From assembly GCA_003151975.1 (NCBI GenBank), contig PLZD01000066.1, positions 1-40,894 on the forward strand: 40,894 nt of DNA, written 5' to 3'. Each line of letters begins with the position of its first letter. Position 1 is the stretch's first letter. The translations under genes were made by a program, and so were the position numbers. The stretch is from Elusimicrobiota bacterium. GTDB taxonomy: Bacteria; Elusimicrobiota; Elusimicrobia; UBA1565; UBA9628. This document shows positions 22,524 through 30,849 of this stretch, piece by piece. A model generated the notes under the pieces. The model made no database searches and was not told the origin of the DNA. It was given only the letters and a program-made list of their open reading frames with translations.

Positions 22524-24693
22524 GCGACCCCAGCTCCGAGCGGAACCGAGCCTCGCCTTGGCGCAGCTCGGACATGATGCCCGCCGCGGCGGCGATGCCG
22601 GCGCGCGCGTCCTCCCAATATTTCCCGCAGGATTTGTCGGGCGCTCCGGGAGCGGGCTCCGCGTCGACGGCCTTGGCCGCGGACTCAAGCGCGCCCTTGT
22701 CGATGAGGCCGAGCTCGCGCAGATCCGAGACCGCCGCCTTCATGGCTTGGCGCCGGGCGATCTCGGGCTTGGAGAGCTCATCGGAGAGCGAGGCCGGGCA
22801 GGAGCCGGCCGACTGCGCGAGGAACTCGGACGCCGAATCGGGCGAGGCGAGGCTCGCGGAGAAGGGTTTGCCGCGAGCGGCAGCCAGCGTGTGGACGAGC
22901 TCGTCGTGCCAGTCGCGCGGATGAGCGAGCCACTCGTGGAACTGCGCGCGCGTGTCGGGATCGAGGAAGCGGTCGTCTTTGAGCTCGACGGCCATGTTCG
23001 CGTAGAACATGTTCTGCGCCGAGCGCGCGTAGATTTCGGAAGCGAAGCGCGAGGCGCCCCAGCCTTGGCGCTGGGCGTCGAGCAGCAGCAGCTCGCGGAG
23101 CAAGGCGCCGGCCATCTGCTGGTGCGTGTAATAGGAGCGCGTGCTGTCGTCGGCGTAGGTCCGCGTGCGGCCCCAATCGGTTTGCTCTTCCTTGAGCGCG
23201 ACCGCGTCGCGCTTGAGCGCCTCGACGGCGGGCGCCGGCGCGTGCAGCGCGCTCAGCGCCTGGCCGGAGTCCGAGAGCAGCATCGTCGTCGAGCCGAAGA
23301 ACATCCGCTTGCGCGTGTAGAAGGCCGGGCCGGGACTGAGCGCGATGGCGTAGCCGGTTTCTCCATGATTCTGGTCGACGAGAATGGCGCCTTGGCGGTC
23401 GAAGCCCGCGCGCTCCGAGTCGATGACGACCATCGGCATCGTGCTGAGGATCGCGTTGAGCACGCGCGAGCGCGCGAAATCGGGAGTCTTTTCCGAGATG
23501 AGCCGCAGCATCGCCTTGGCCTCGCGGCCGTAAGGCGCGTCGGCAAGCCAGCGCTCGAATTCGGCCTGGATGATCTCGTGGACCGCGGGCGGCAAGGCCT
23601 GCTTCTCGATGGCCGGCGCGGGCGGGGGAGGCAGGGGCGCGGGCTTAGGCGCCGGGGGAGGAACCTGAACCGGCGCGGGAGTCGGAGCGGGTGGTGCGGG
23701 CGCGGGCGGCGGAGGCGGCGCGGGGCGACTCAAGATTTGCTGCGCGCTTTGGGCGATGCTGACGCCGGGCGGCAAGGCGGCGGCCAAAGCGTTGACGGGC
23801 GCCGCGGCCGCCGGAATGATCGCGGGACCCGCCGACAAGACGGCCACCGGCGTGACGGACGCGACGGGAGCGGGAGGGACGAGAGCCGGCGCGACCGGCG
23901 TCGGTGCGGGCGTCGCGATCGTCGGCTGAACAGCGACGCGTGCCGGTGCGGCCGCGCGAGGCGTTGGAATGAGATCCGCGGCGGTGACCGTCGCCGGAGC
24001 CGCGGTCTGAGCCGCCGGCACGGGAGCTGGAACCTGGGCGTAAACGATCGTCGGAGCGACCGCCGCGGCGGGCGCGGGAGCCTCGATGGGCGCGGCGGAA
24101 GGCAGAGAATGCAGCAGCGCCGGAAGCGGCGAGACGTTCAGCGAGGCGCGGCGCGCGGGCGCCTCGGGCGGCTCGTAAGGCTCGGTCGCGATTTCGGGCT
24201 CCATGTCCTTGAGCGGCGCGGCCTCGAGATCCTCGGCTCCCATGGGCGCTTGGTCGCGGTTCATGATCTCGAGCTCTTCGCCGGTGAAATAATTCTTGAA
24301 GTTCTTGCGCAGGCTTAAGGTGAAGAACGGCCAGTTTTCGCGCGCGATGCGCTTGACGTCCTCGTGCTCGGCGGGCGTCAGGTATTTCTCGCCGGAGCTG
24401 TTCGAGAGCACGAGGTCGATCTGCACGAGCGCCTTGAGCCTCTGATTGCTGCCCAGGCGGCGCAGTATGTCGGGGAGATCGGTGATCTGGACCTGGGTCA
24501 CGCCGTCGGGGTCCCAGACCGAGCCGTCGGCGCGGATCTGGTAGCGGTTGCGGTAAAGCAAGGTCTCGGCCGGTTTGGGCAAGGGCTGGGCGCGGATATT
24601 GAGGAAGGCCGGGGTCGAGGGAATCAGAGCGGCCCACGTCGAGGACGCGGGCAGGCTCATCAGCGCCGAAAGAAGCAGGGCAATCGGTCTCAT
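22513..24693 (-). CDS. Large exported Ala/Pro-rich protein of unknown function
   Basis: A 726-residue protein I do not recognise. Residues 1-21 are a signal peptide (IALLLSALMSLPASSTWAA). Residues 25-160 form a conserved-looking domain with alternating strands and helices (RNRYQIRADGSVWDPDG, LKALVQIDLVLSNSSG, NWPFFTLSLRKNF). Residues about 172-362 are an Ala/Pro/Val linker ending in a poly-Pro stretch. Residues 365-726 are a helical C-terminal domain with several invariant-looking segments (VVIDSERAGFDRQGAILVDQN, MFFGSTTMLLSDS, HEWLAHPRDWHDELVHTL). A possible HEW..H.RDWHDE metal or active-site cluster is only a visual impression. Codon use matches the window. The gene probably works with the small exported protein it overlaps. 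The long reading frame on the other strand here is a GC-rich shadow. Confidence 0.75.
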   Translation of the reverse strand: MRPIALLLSALMSLPASSTWAALIPSTPAFLNIRAQPLPKPAETLLYRNRYQIRADGSVWDPDGVTQVQITDLPDILRRLGSNQRLKALVQIDLVLSNSSGEKYLTPAEHEDVKRIARENWPFFTLSLRKNFKNYFTGEELEIMNRDQAPMGAEDLEAAPLKDMEPEIATEPYEPPEAPARRASLNVSPLPALLHSLPSAAPIEAPAPAAAVAPTIVYAQVPAPVPAAQTAAPATVTAADLIPTPRAAAPARVAVQPTIATPAPTPVAPALVPPAPVASVTPVAVLSAGPAIIPAAAAPVNALAAALPPGVSIAQSAQQILSRPAPPPPPAPAPPAPTPAPVQVPPPAPKPAPLPPPPAPAIEKQALPPAVHEIIQAEFERWLADAPYGREAKAMLRLISEKTPDFARSRVLNAILSTMPMVVIDSERAGFDRQGAILVDQNHGETGYAIALSPGPAFYTRKRMFFGSTTMLLSDSGQALSALHAPAPAVEALKRDAVALKEEQTDWGRTRTYADDSTRSYYTHQQMAGALLRELLLLDAQRQGWGASRFASEIYARSAQNMFYANMAVELKDDRFLDPDTRAQFHEWLAHPRDWHDELVHTLAAARGKPFSASLASPDSASEFLAQSAGSCPASLSDELSKPEIARRQAMKAAVSDLRELGLIDKGALESAAKAVDAEPAPGAPDKSCGKYWEDARAGIAAAAGIMSELRQGEARFRSELGSHAQ

Positions 24694-24707
24694 CGCGCTA
24701 TGACCGT

Positions 24708-24713
24708 ATTGTA
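24708..24713 (-). promoter_or_regulatory. Putative -10 element (TACAAT), 726-residue gene
   Basis: On the minus strand TACAAT ends 14 bases before the ATG at 24693. The untranslated leader would be short. No good -35. Confidence 0.3.
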
Positions 24714-24735
24714 GACGACGGGTGTTATGCAAATA

Positions 24736-24765
24736 TTGCGCCAAAACCGGGCCAAAAGGCATAAT
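24736..24765 (+). promoter_or_regulatory. Putative nagZ promoter
   Basis: TTGCGC (24736-24741), 18 bases, CATAAT (24760-24765), ending seven bases before the nagZ ATG at 24773. No Shine-Dalgarno. This placement favours the 24773 start over the in-frame ATG at 24764, which lies inside the -10. Confidence 0.45.
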
Positions 24766-24772
24766 GCCCGCA

Positions 24773-26245
24773 ATGGAAACCGCGGCCCGTTTGGTCTTCC
24801 CGGCGTTCCAATTCGGCGCCGACGATCCCGCCGCCGCCCTGCGCCTGGTCGATCTCGGCGTGGGCGGTTTTTGCCTCTACGGAGGCGAGGTCTCGGAGAT
24901 CGCGGAGTTCACCGCGCGGCTCCAGGCGCGGGCGTCTCTTCCGCTGCTGTTCTGCGCCGACTACGAGGACGGCCTGGCCTCTCACGCCGCGGGCGGAACG
25001 CCGCTCTCGTCGAACATGGGAATCGGCGCGTCGAACTCCGAGGAGTGGGCCTACCGCAAGGGCGCGATCACGGGCCTCGAGGCGCGGGCTATCGGTGTGC
25101 GCTGGGTCTTCGCTCCCGTAGTGGACCTCGCAAGCCAAGCCGACAACCCGATCGTCAACACGCGCGCGTTCGGCGACGAACCCAAGCTCGTCGTTCGTCT
25201 TGCCCGCGCCTATCTGCGGGGCCTGAAGGACCAGGGCGTGCTTGGCTGTCTCAAGCACTTCCCGGGCCACGGGCGCACGGTCAAGGACTCGCATCTCGAC
25301 CTGCCGATCGTGAAGGCCGCAAGACACGAGCTCGAGGAGACCGATCTCGCGCCTTTCCGAGAGCTGGTCCGTGAGGCTGGCTCCATCATGACGGCGCACT
25401 TGATCGTTCCCGCGCTCGAGAAAGACCGTAAGGTTCCTTATTCGCTTTCAGCCGACGTCGAGAAGACTTTGCGCGGCAAGCTGGGCTTCAAAGGACTCGT
25501 GACGACCGATGCCTTGAACATGCGCGCGATCGCCGACCGCTTCGAGGAACTTTCGGCGGCCAAGCTCGCCTTGCTCGGCGGCGCCGATATCCTGCTCGTG
25601 CCGCGCGAGCCCGAGAAGTTGGCGCTCGCGCTCTGCGACGCCGCCGACGAGGAGAAACCGCTCAAGAAAGCCTGCGAGGCGGCGCTCTCGCGGCTGGCCG
25701 CCGCGCAGAAGTCGATTGCCGCGCCGCTTGCGGCGGCTCCGATGTCGGTCGTCGGCCGCGCCGAGCATAAAAAAGTCGCCTTCGAGATGGCCCGAAAAAG
25801 TCTCGCCTGGTCGAGCGGGCCGCAGGAAAAGCTCTCCGGCGAGATCGTCTACTGGGAACCCGAGGCCGATTCCGAAGCCGAGTGGCTCGGTGGCGCCTTC
25901 GTCTCACAGCTGCGCGAGGCCGGAGTGAAGGTCTCGCCTTGCGACGGCAAGAAAGTCCCGAAGGGCGCGGCTTTGGTCCTCGGCTGCTTCCTGAGCCCGC
26001 GAGCGTATACGGGCAAGATCAATTTCGACAAGAAGACGGCCTCTCAAATCGGGAAGCTGCTCAAGAGCGCCTCAAAATCCTTGATCGTCTCGTTCGGCAG
26101 TCCGTTCGTCTTTGAGTCCTTCGCGGCCGGCGGCCTCTGCGCGTTTTCGTGCAGCGAGGCGGCGCAGCACGCGGCGGCGGCGGCGCTGCTGGGCAAGATC
26201 AAAGTCGACGGCCGCATGCCTGTCGCACTTAACAGCGCGCGATGA
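24773..26245 (+). CDS. nagZ: Beta-N-acetylglucosaminidase, GH3 (NagZ-like)
   Basis: This glycosidase removes terminal GlcNAc from muropeptides. The 490-residue protein has a GH3 TIM barrel (residues 5-330) and a C-terminal alpha/beta domain of about 150 residues, longer than the compact Proteobacterial NagZ and more like two-domain Gram-positive enzymes. KHFPGHG (161-167), the D172-S-H174 acid/base dyad loop and the nucleophile Asp246 in TTDALNM are intact. There is no signal peptide, so it is probably cytoplasmic. The stop overlaps the symporter start (ATGA), which ties sugar release to transport. Other GH3 activities cannot be fully excluded, but the D-x-H loop is specific to NagZ-type enzymes. 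Confidence 0.9.
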   Translation: METAARLVFPAFQFGADDPAAALRLVDLGVGGFCLYGGEVSEIAEFTARLQARASLPLLFCADYEDGLASHAAGGTPLSSNMGIGASNSEEWAYRKGAITGLEARAIGVRWVFAPVVDLASQADNPIVNTRAFGDEPKLVVRLARAYLRGLKDQGVLGCLKHFPGHGRTVKDSHLDLPIVKAARHELEETDLAPFRELVREAGSIMTAHLIVPALEKDRKVPYSLSADVEKTLRGKLGFKGLVTTDALNMRAIADRFEELSAAKLALLGGADILLVPREPEKLALALCDAADEEKPLKKACEAALSRLAAAQKSIAAPLAAAPMSVVGRAEHKKVAFEMARKSLAWSSGPQEKLSGEIVYWEPEADSEAEWLGGAFVSQLREAGVKVSPCDGKKVPKGAALVLGCFLSPRAYTGKINFDKKTASQIGKLLKSASKSLIVSFGSPFVFESFAAGGLCAFSCSEAAQHAAAAALLGKIKVDGRMPVALNSAR

Positions 26246-27684
26246 GCGCGCTCTTTCCCGGCGGCAGTTCCCTGGCTTGGCCCGACTATTTTGTTCTGAT
26301 TTTCTTGTTCGCGGCCATGCTGGGCTGCGCTTGGAGCGAGGGCGCGCGCTGGAAAAAGAGCGGCGACTTCTTTTCCGCCGGCCGCGCCCTGAGCTGGCCG
26401 CGGGCCTGCGCCTCCCTGATCGCCTCCGAGATTTCGGCGCTGGCCCTGCTGAGCCTGGCGGCCTCGACGTTCTCGGGCGACTGGAGCGACCTGCGCCTCT
26501 TCATCGCGGCGGCAGCCGCCCGGCTGTGCATCGTCTGGCTCTACCTGCCCATCGTCTATCCGGCGGCGGGCGCGACCGTCTACGGCTATCTCGCCAAGCG
26601 CTTCGGGCCCGCAACAAGGCGCGTTTCGGCAGGATTTTTCATCGGCATGCGTCTGCTGGCTTCGGGCGCTCGCCTGGCCGCGGCGGCCGGAGTTGTCGGA
26701 GCGCTGCTGGGCTGTCATCCCGTCCTGGTGCTCTTGGCGCTGGCGCTGGCGTGCGCCGCCTATACCAGCCGCGGCGGGCTGAGTGCGGTGTCTGGTGCCG
26801 CCGTCGTGCAGGCGGGCACGATTCTGGCGGCTCCGTTCGTGCTGTTGGCGTTCCTGAGCCGTCACTGGCCCGGCGGATTTTCAGCGGCCATTCAAGCCGC
26901 GCACGATGCGGGGCGCTTGGGCCTCGGCAGCCCGCGCACGGCGCTGGCCTTGTCGCCGGCGTTTTTCGCGGCGCTGGCGACTTACGGCGCCGATCAGGAG
27001 CTCGCCCAGAACTCCCTGGCCGCCGCTTCGCTGAAGGATTCGCGCTGGGCCACGGCGGGTGCCGCCGTGCTGAGCCTGCTGATCGGCGCGGCGTATCTCG
27101 CCGTCGGCACCGGGCTTTTCGCCTTCTATAAACTCAACCCCGCGATGTCTCCGCCGCAATCGCCGAGTCTGGTCTACGCGCACTTTTGCCTGACGAGCCT
27201 GCCGGTCGCGGTACGCGGCTTGAGCGCGGCGGCGATCGTCATGGCGGCGGCGCATCTGCCGCTGTGCTCGCTGTCCGCGGCGTTTGTCGAGGATTATTAC
27301 CGGCCGTGGCTCATGCCGCGCAAAAGCGAAGCGCACTACCTGCGCGTGTCGAAGGCCGCCGTTTGGTTCTTCGCGGCCGCTTTGGCGGGTCTGGCCATCA
27401 TCTGGAATTCTTCCGAGGCTTGGCTGGCCTTCCTGCTGAAGATCGGCTCGATGCTTTTGGGCCCGCTGTTGGGAGTATTCTTATTCGCCCTATTCTCGCG
27501 GCGTTGGGCCGACCGCGCCAACGTGGTGGCGGCGGCGTCTTCCGCGGGCTTGGGCGCGGTGGCCGTCGCGCTCATCGAGGCAGACCGCCTGCATTGCGAT
27601 CCGAGCTGGCTGATCGTCTTTGGGGCGCTTTTTACGGCGTTTTTGGCGCGGCAACTCGCGCCCTACCTCGACCGCGATCAGTAG
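26242..27684 (+). CDS. Sodium:solute symporter (SSS) family, possible MurNAc transporter
   Basis: A 480-residue polytopic protein with about 13 hydrophobic segments and SSS hallmarks: an early DYFVLIFLFAAMLG helix, the GDFFSAGRALSWP loop, and a TYGADQELAQN segment like the family's conserved DQ motif. The start overlaps nagZ (ATGA). SSS-family MurT of Tannerella imports MurNAc, so a MurNAc or related amino-sugar substrate is a reasonable inference from the nagZ/namZ setting, not something the sequence proves. The 3' end overlaps namZ, which is convergent, by seven bases. Confidence 0.85.
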   Translation: MSALFPGGSSLAWPDYFVLIFLFAAMLGCAWSEGARWKKSGDFFSAGRALSWPRACASLIASEISALALLSLAASTFSGDWSDLRLFIAAAAARLCIVWLYLPIVYPAAGATVYGYLAKRFGPATRRVSAGFFIGMRLLASGARLAAAAGVVGALLGCHPVLVLLALALACAAYTSRGGLSAVSGAAVVQAGTILAAPFVLLAFLSRHWPGGFSAAIQAAHDAGRLGLGSPRTALALSPAFFAALATYGADQELAQNSLAAASLKDSRWATAGAAVLSLLIGAAYLAVGTGLFAFYKLNPAMSPPQSPSLVYAHFCLTSLPVAVRGLSAAAIVMAAAHLPLCSLSAAFVEDYYRPWLMPRKSEAHYLRVSKAAVWFFAAALAGLAIIWNSSEAWLAFLLKIGSMLLGPLLGVFLFALFSRRWADRANVVAAASSAGLGAVAVALIEADRLHCDPSWLIVFGALFTAFLARQLAPYLDRDQ

Positions 27685-28907
27685 AGCAAGTAGGGCACCC
27701 TGGTCTTGGCGAAGGCCTCGGGGCCGTCTTGGAACAGCGCGCGCAGGACGCTCTCATCGGCGCCGCGCTCCAGCATGAGCTGGTATTCCTGCGTGCCCAC
27801 CATGCTCTTCAGGCCGGGCCACTCGGTCTTGAGCTTCTCGGGGTAAAGCTCGCGCAGGATTTGGTGCAGCTTAAGAAAGACCAGCGTCGGCCGCAGGCGG
27901 TTGCGGTCGGTGATCTCCATTTTGATTCCGTGGCAAAGCTCGCCGGCGTAGACGCTCTTGCTCGGCGTGTAGTCCTGCGCCGAGAACTCGACGCCGTCGA
28001 CTAAAGACCCCTCGAGGCGCGAGAGCACGGCCTGCGAGTCGATCCATGGCGCGCCGACCCAGCGAAACGGGATCGGCGTGCCGCGTCCGACGGACACGTT
28101 GGTCGGCTCGAAGAGTCCGATGCCCGGGTACATCGCGGCCGCGTCGATATCGGGCATGTTGGGAGACGGGGGCGTCCAGGGCAGGCCGGTCTGGTCGAAC
28201 CAAAGATCGCGCCGCCAATTTTGCAGCTTGACGATCTTGAGGCCCGGGTGGCGGACCTCGGCGTTGTGCAGAAGCGCGATCTCGCCGATCGTCATGCCGT
28301 AACGGACGGGGATGGCGAAATAGGCGGTCGGGTAGAGCTTGCGCAATGAAAGGTCGTCGAGCAGCGGACCCTCCATGATCGTGCCGGTGATCGGGTCGGG
28401 GCGGTCGAGCACGATGAACTCGACGCCGACTTTGGCGGTTTCCTCGAGCGCCATCGCCATGGTCGCAAGGTAGGTATAAAAGCGCGCGCCGACGTCCTGA
28501 ATGTCGTAAACGACCGCGTCGAGCGATTCCGACTTGGGGACCTGCAAGCGCATGCTCATGATGCCGCTGCCGTAGAGGCTGTGCACGGGAATCTCCCGGC
28601 CCGCGATCGTGACCGTCGTCGAACTGATCTGGGTCGCCTCGCTCATCGCCGAGATGCCGTGCTCGGGAGTGAACAGCGAGACCAAAGTCACGCCCGGCGC
28701 TGTCGCCAGAACGGACGCGGTCGAGCGCCCCGATCTGTCGCGGCCCGTCGCGTTGGTGATGAGGCCTACGCGCTTGCCTTTGAGCTCCGCGAAGCCGTCG
28801 GCCTCGAGAACGTCGATGCCGGTGAGCACCTGCGTGACGACTTGGGGGCGGCGCGGCGGAGTCCCGGAGCAGGCGCACAGGCCAAGCAGCAGAGCGAGAA
28901 GTCTCAT
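27678..28907 (-). CDS. namZ: Exo-beta-N-acetylmuramidase NamZ (DUF1343/GH171), lipoprotein
   Basis: A 409-residue DUF1343 protein. NamZ of Bacillus subtilis, the founding GH171 member, releases MurNAc from the non-reducing end of peptidoglycan fragments. Visible motifs are GKRVGLITNATG (44-55), SLFTPEHGI, YDIQDVGARFYTY, DRPDPITG and the MPDIDAAAMYPG segment. The N-terminus has a lipobox L10-C-A-C13, so it is probably an outer- or inner-membrane lipoprotein facing the periplasm. Its substrate, MurNAc-peptide ends, complements the adjacent nagZ and symporter, although it is convergent with them. A perfect TATAAT lies nine bases before the ATG, with no ribosome site. Confidence 0.92.
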   Translation of the reverse strand: MRLLALLLGLCACSGTPPRRPQVVTQVLTGIDVLEADGFAELKGKRVGLITNATGRDRSGRSTASVLATAPGVTLVSLFTPEHGISAMSEATQISSTTVTIAGREIPVHSLYGSGIMSMRLQVPKSESLDAVVYDIQDVGARFYTYLATMAMALEETAKVGVEFIVLDRPDPITGTIMEGPLLDDLSLRKLYPTAYFAIPVRYGMTIGEIALLHNAEVRHPGLKIVKLQNWRRDLWFDQTGLPWTPPSPNMPDIDAAAMYPGIGLFEPTNVSVGRGTPIPFRWVGAPWIDSQAVLSRLEGSLVDGVEFSAQDYTPSKSVYAGELCHGIKMEITDRNRLRPTLVFLKLHQILRELYPEKLKTEWPGLKSMVGTQEYQLMLERGADESVLRALFQDGPEAFAKTRVPYLLY

Positions 28908-28916
28908 CCAGACTCG

Positions 28917-28922
28917 ATTATA
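28917..28922 (-). promoter_or_regulatory. namZ -10 element (TATAAT)
   Basis: On the minus strand a consensus TATAAT ends nine bases before the ATG at 28907. The -35 region is weak. The leader would be only a few bases. Confidence 0.5.
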
Positions 28923-28963
28923 GGATTTTCTCGCCGGCGGTTCTTTGTGCGGGCGTTAACTTG

Positions 28964-28969
28964 TAAAAT
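28964..28969 (+). promoter_or_regulatory. Putative -10 element (TAAAAT), beta-barrel gene
   Basis: TAAAAT ends seven bases before the GTG at 28977, divergent from the namZ promoter in the 69-base gap. No Shine-Dalgarno. Confidence 0.45.
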
Positions 28970-28976
28970 CTCCGCG

Positions 28977-29753
28977 GTGAAGATTCTTCTGGCGATCGCG
29001 ATCCTCGGGCTTGCCGCGTCGTGCCGCGCGCAAGGCGGGCCGCCGATGATCACCGACGATCCCGACACGGTCGGCAACCGGAACTGGGAAATCAACGTCG
29101 CCGACGTCGCCAGTTTCTCTAGGACCGAAAGGGTGGACCTGGCTCCCTACTTGGATATCAATTACGGCGTGGGCGACCGCATCCAGCTCAAGGTCGAGGG
29201 CGGCTACGGCACCGACCAGATTTACGGTCAGCGCTCCCAATCCGGGCTCGGGCCGTTGCTGACGGGAGTCAGGTGGAAATACTGGGATCAGGAGAAGGAC
29301 GGGAAGTTGTCGGCGTCCATGTATCCCCAATTCGGCTCGCACGCCGTCGTCACGAGCCGGGACGCCGGCATCGCTCCGGCCGGGAACTATTGGCTCTTGC
29401 CCATGCAGTTCTCAAAGCGCTGGGGCCCCTTGGCTTTGGTTTCGGACATCGGCTATCAATACCAAACGCGGAACGCGGACTCCTGCTACGGCGGCTTGCT
29501 GTTTGCTTGGGAGCCGCGCAAGGACTTCGAACTGCTGGCCGAACTGCACGGGGATGTCGCGGCCCGCGGAGGGGATGGAGACCTCATCGTCAATTTCGGG
29601 ACGCGCGTTCCGCTGAGCGCGAAGGCCCTAATCATCGCGTCGGTGGGCCACACCGTGAAGACTCTGGCCGACGCGGACTCGCAGCCCTTGAGCTATCTGC
29701 CCGGAGCTCAATCACAGTGGCTGACCTACCTCGGCATGCAGTTCCGGCTCTGA
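28977..29753 (+). CDS. Putative outer-membrane beta-barrel protein
   Basis: A 258-residue protein with a signal peptide (residues 1-16, ILGLAASCRAQ). The mature N-terminus GGPPMITDDPDTVGNRNWEIN matches the opening seen in a family of predicted outer-membrane barrels (often labelled transporter or MetA-pathway-like). The rest alternates hydrophobic and polar residues with many aromatic ends (SASMYPQFGSH, LVSDIGYQYQT, LLFAWEPRKDFELLAEL) and ends in Phe-Arg-Leu, as barrel strands do. A cysteine in the signal might instead be a lipobox (LAASC), which would make it a lipoprotein. GTG start. The end is four bases from the convergent GH gene. Function unknown. Confidence 0.72.
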   Translation: MKILLAIAILGLAASCRAQGGPPMITDDPDTVGNRNWEINVADVASFSRTERVDLAPYLDINYGVGDRIQLKVEGGYGTDQIYGQRSQSGLGPLLTGVRWKYWDQEKDGKLSASMYPQFGSHAVVTSRDAGIAPAGNYWLLPMQFSKRWGPLALVSDIGYQYQTRNADSCYGGLLFAWEPRKDFELLAELHGDVAARGGDGDLIVNFGTRVPLSAKALIIASVGHTVKTLADADSQPLSYLPGAQSQWLTYLGMQFRL

Positions 29754-29757
29754 CGGA

Positions 29758-30849
29758 CTAGGGCCGGACGAAAGCCGGGGACTCGTTCAACGGGACCAGG
29801 GCCTGTTTGACAGATAGCTCAAGCGTCGATTTCTGTTTCGCGCTGAGGCCTCTCGAGGGCGCCGCCTTGGCCTTCGCGAAATAAGCCTTGAGCGACTCCA
29901 GCGCCGGCTTGCCCTGCACGGTCATGGTCTTGTCGGAAGGCCCGCCCGCGTCGGGATTGACCTCCCAGCCCCACTGCCAGAGGCCCGCGAACCACGACTT
30001 GCCGCCGAACACCTCGAGGAAGGACTCGAAATAGTTTTTCTGCACCTCGAGGTCGAGCGGGCCGAAGTCTTTCCACTCCCACGGCTTTAAGTTGGCGCCT
30101 TTCTGACTCGAGAGCCCGAACTCGGTGAAGATCACGGGCTTGCCGTGGACGGCCGCGACGGCGGCCACGAGCGGCTCGTAGGCGAGCCATTCGAGCTTCA
30201 TGGCCCATTTGTGATGGCCGTTGATGATGGGGAAGTAGCCGTCGATGCCGATGAAGTCGACCTTGTCCCAGAACGCGACGCGCGAGAAATCGTACCAGTT
30301 GGCGGCGTAGGCCAGCGGGCCCGGGTAGACCGCGCGGGCGTCGGCGATCACCTTGAGCCACGCACCGCGATGAATGAGCCCGTCCATGAGAAAGAGCTCG
30401 GTGCCCACGACCAGCATGTCGGCGCGTTCATCTGCCGCCAAGCGCGCGTAGTGCGTGAGCATCGCATCGTAGGCCGTAAACCAAGCCTTCGCGTCCTTGG
30501 CGTGGATCAACGCGCGCGGGTGGCCGCTTTCGGTGTCGACGTGCGGCTTGATCGCGACTTTGAGTCCCGCCGCCTTGGCGTTGCGGATCGCCGCGCGCAG
30601 GGAATCGTCGGTGGGCGTGCGCTGATCGGCCTTCATGACGGAGGCGGTGTCGCCGTCTTGATACCAGGTCGGCGTGAGCGCGACCCAACCCGCTCCCGTC
30701 TGGGCCATTCGTTTGATGCTCTCGCCGGTCCCGGCCGATGAGTAGCAATCCTGCCACCAGCACGGCATGTTGAAGCCGTTGTGGGCCTCCGACGCGCGGG
30801 AACAAGGCGCCAGCCCGATCAGCGCGGCCGCGATCAGGAGCCGCTTCAT
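29758..30849 (-). CDS. Exported glycoside-hydrolase-like TIM barrel (GH113-like)
   Basis: A 363-residue protein with a signal peptide (residues 1-20) whose C16 in APCSR could be a lipobox. The TIM-barrel pattern resembles GH113 and related beta-mannanase-like proteins: WVALTPTWYQD, LKVAIKPHVD, Glu151 in VVGTELF as acid/base, VDFIGIDGYFP, and Glu243 in VIFTEFG as nucleophile, then GLWQWGWEVNP. It would cleave a beta-linked polysaccharide outside the cytoplasm; the substrate is unknown. The ATG overlaps the PilZ stop (ATGA), so it is co-expressed with a c-di-GMP receptor. The tail after residue 330 is helical and non-catalytic. Confidence 0.82.
   Translation of the reverse strand: MKRLLIAAALIGLAPCSRASEAHNGFNMPCWWQDCYSSAGTGESIKRMAQTGAGWVALTPTWYQDGDTASVMKADQRTPTDDSLRAAIRNAKAAGLKVAIKPHVDTESGHPRALIHAKDAKAWFTAYDAMLTHYARLAADERADMLVVGTELFLMDGLIHRGAWLKVIADARAVYPGPLAYAANWYDFSRVAFWDKVDFIGIDGYFPIINGHHKWAMKLEWLAYEPLVAAVAAVHGKPVIFTEFGLSSQKGANLKPWEWKDFGPLDLEVQKNYFESFLEVFGGKSWFAGLWQWGWEVNPDAGGPSDKTMTVQGKPALESLKAYFAKAKAAPSRGLSAKQKSTLELSVKQALVPLNESPAFVRP

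Noticed and set aside
22444-24318. 624-codon open frame on the plus strand
   Set aside because: It lies antisense to the 726-residue exported protein. Its product is Arg/Gly-rich low complexity without domain motifs, as expected from a GC-rich shadow frame.
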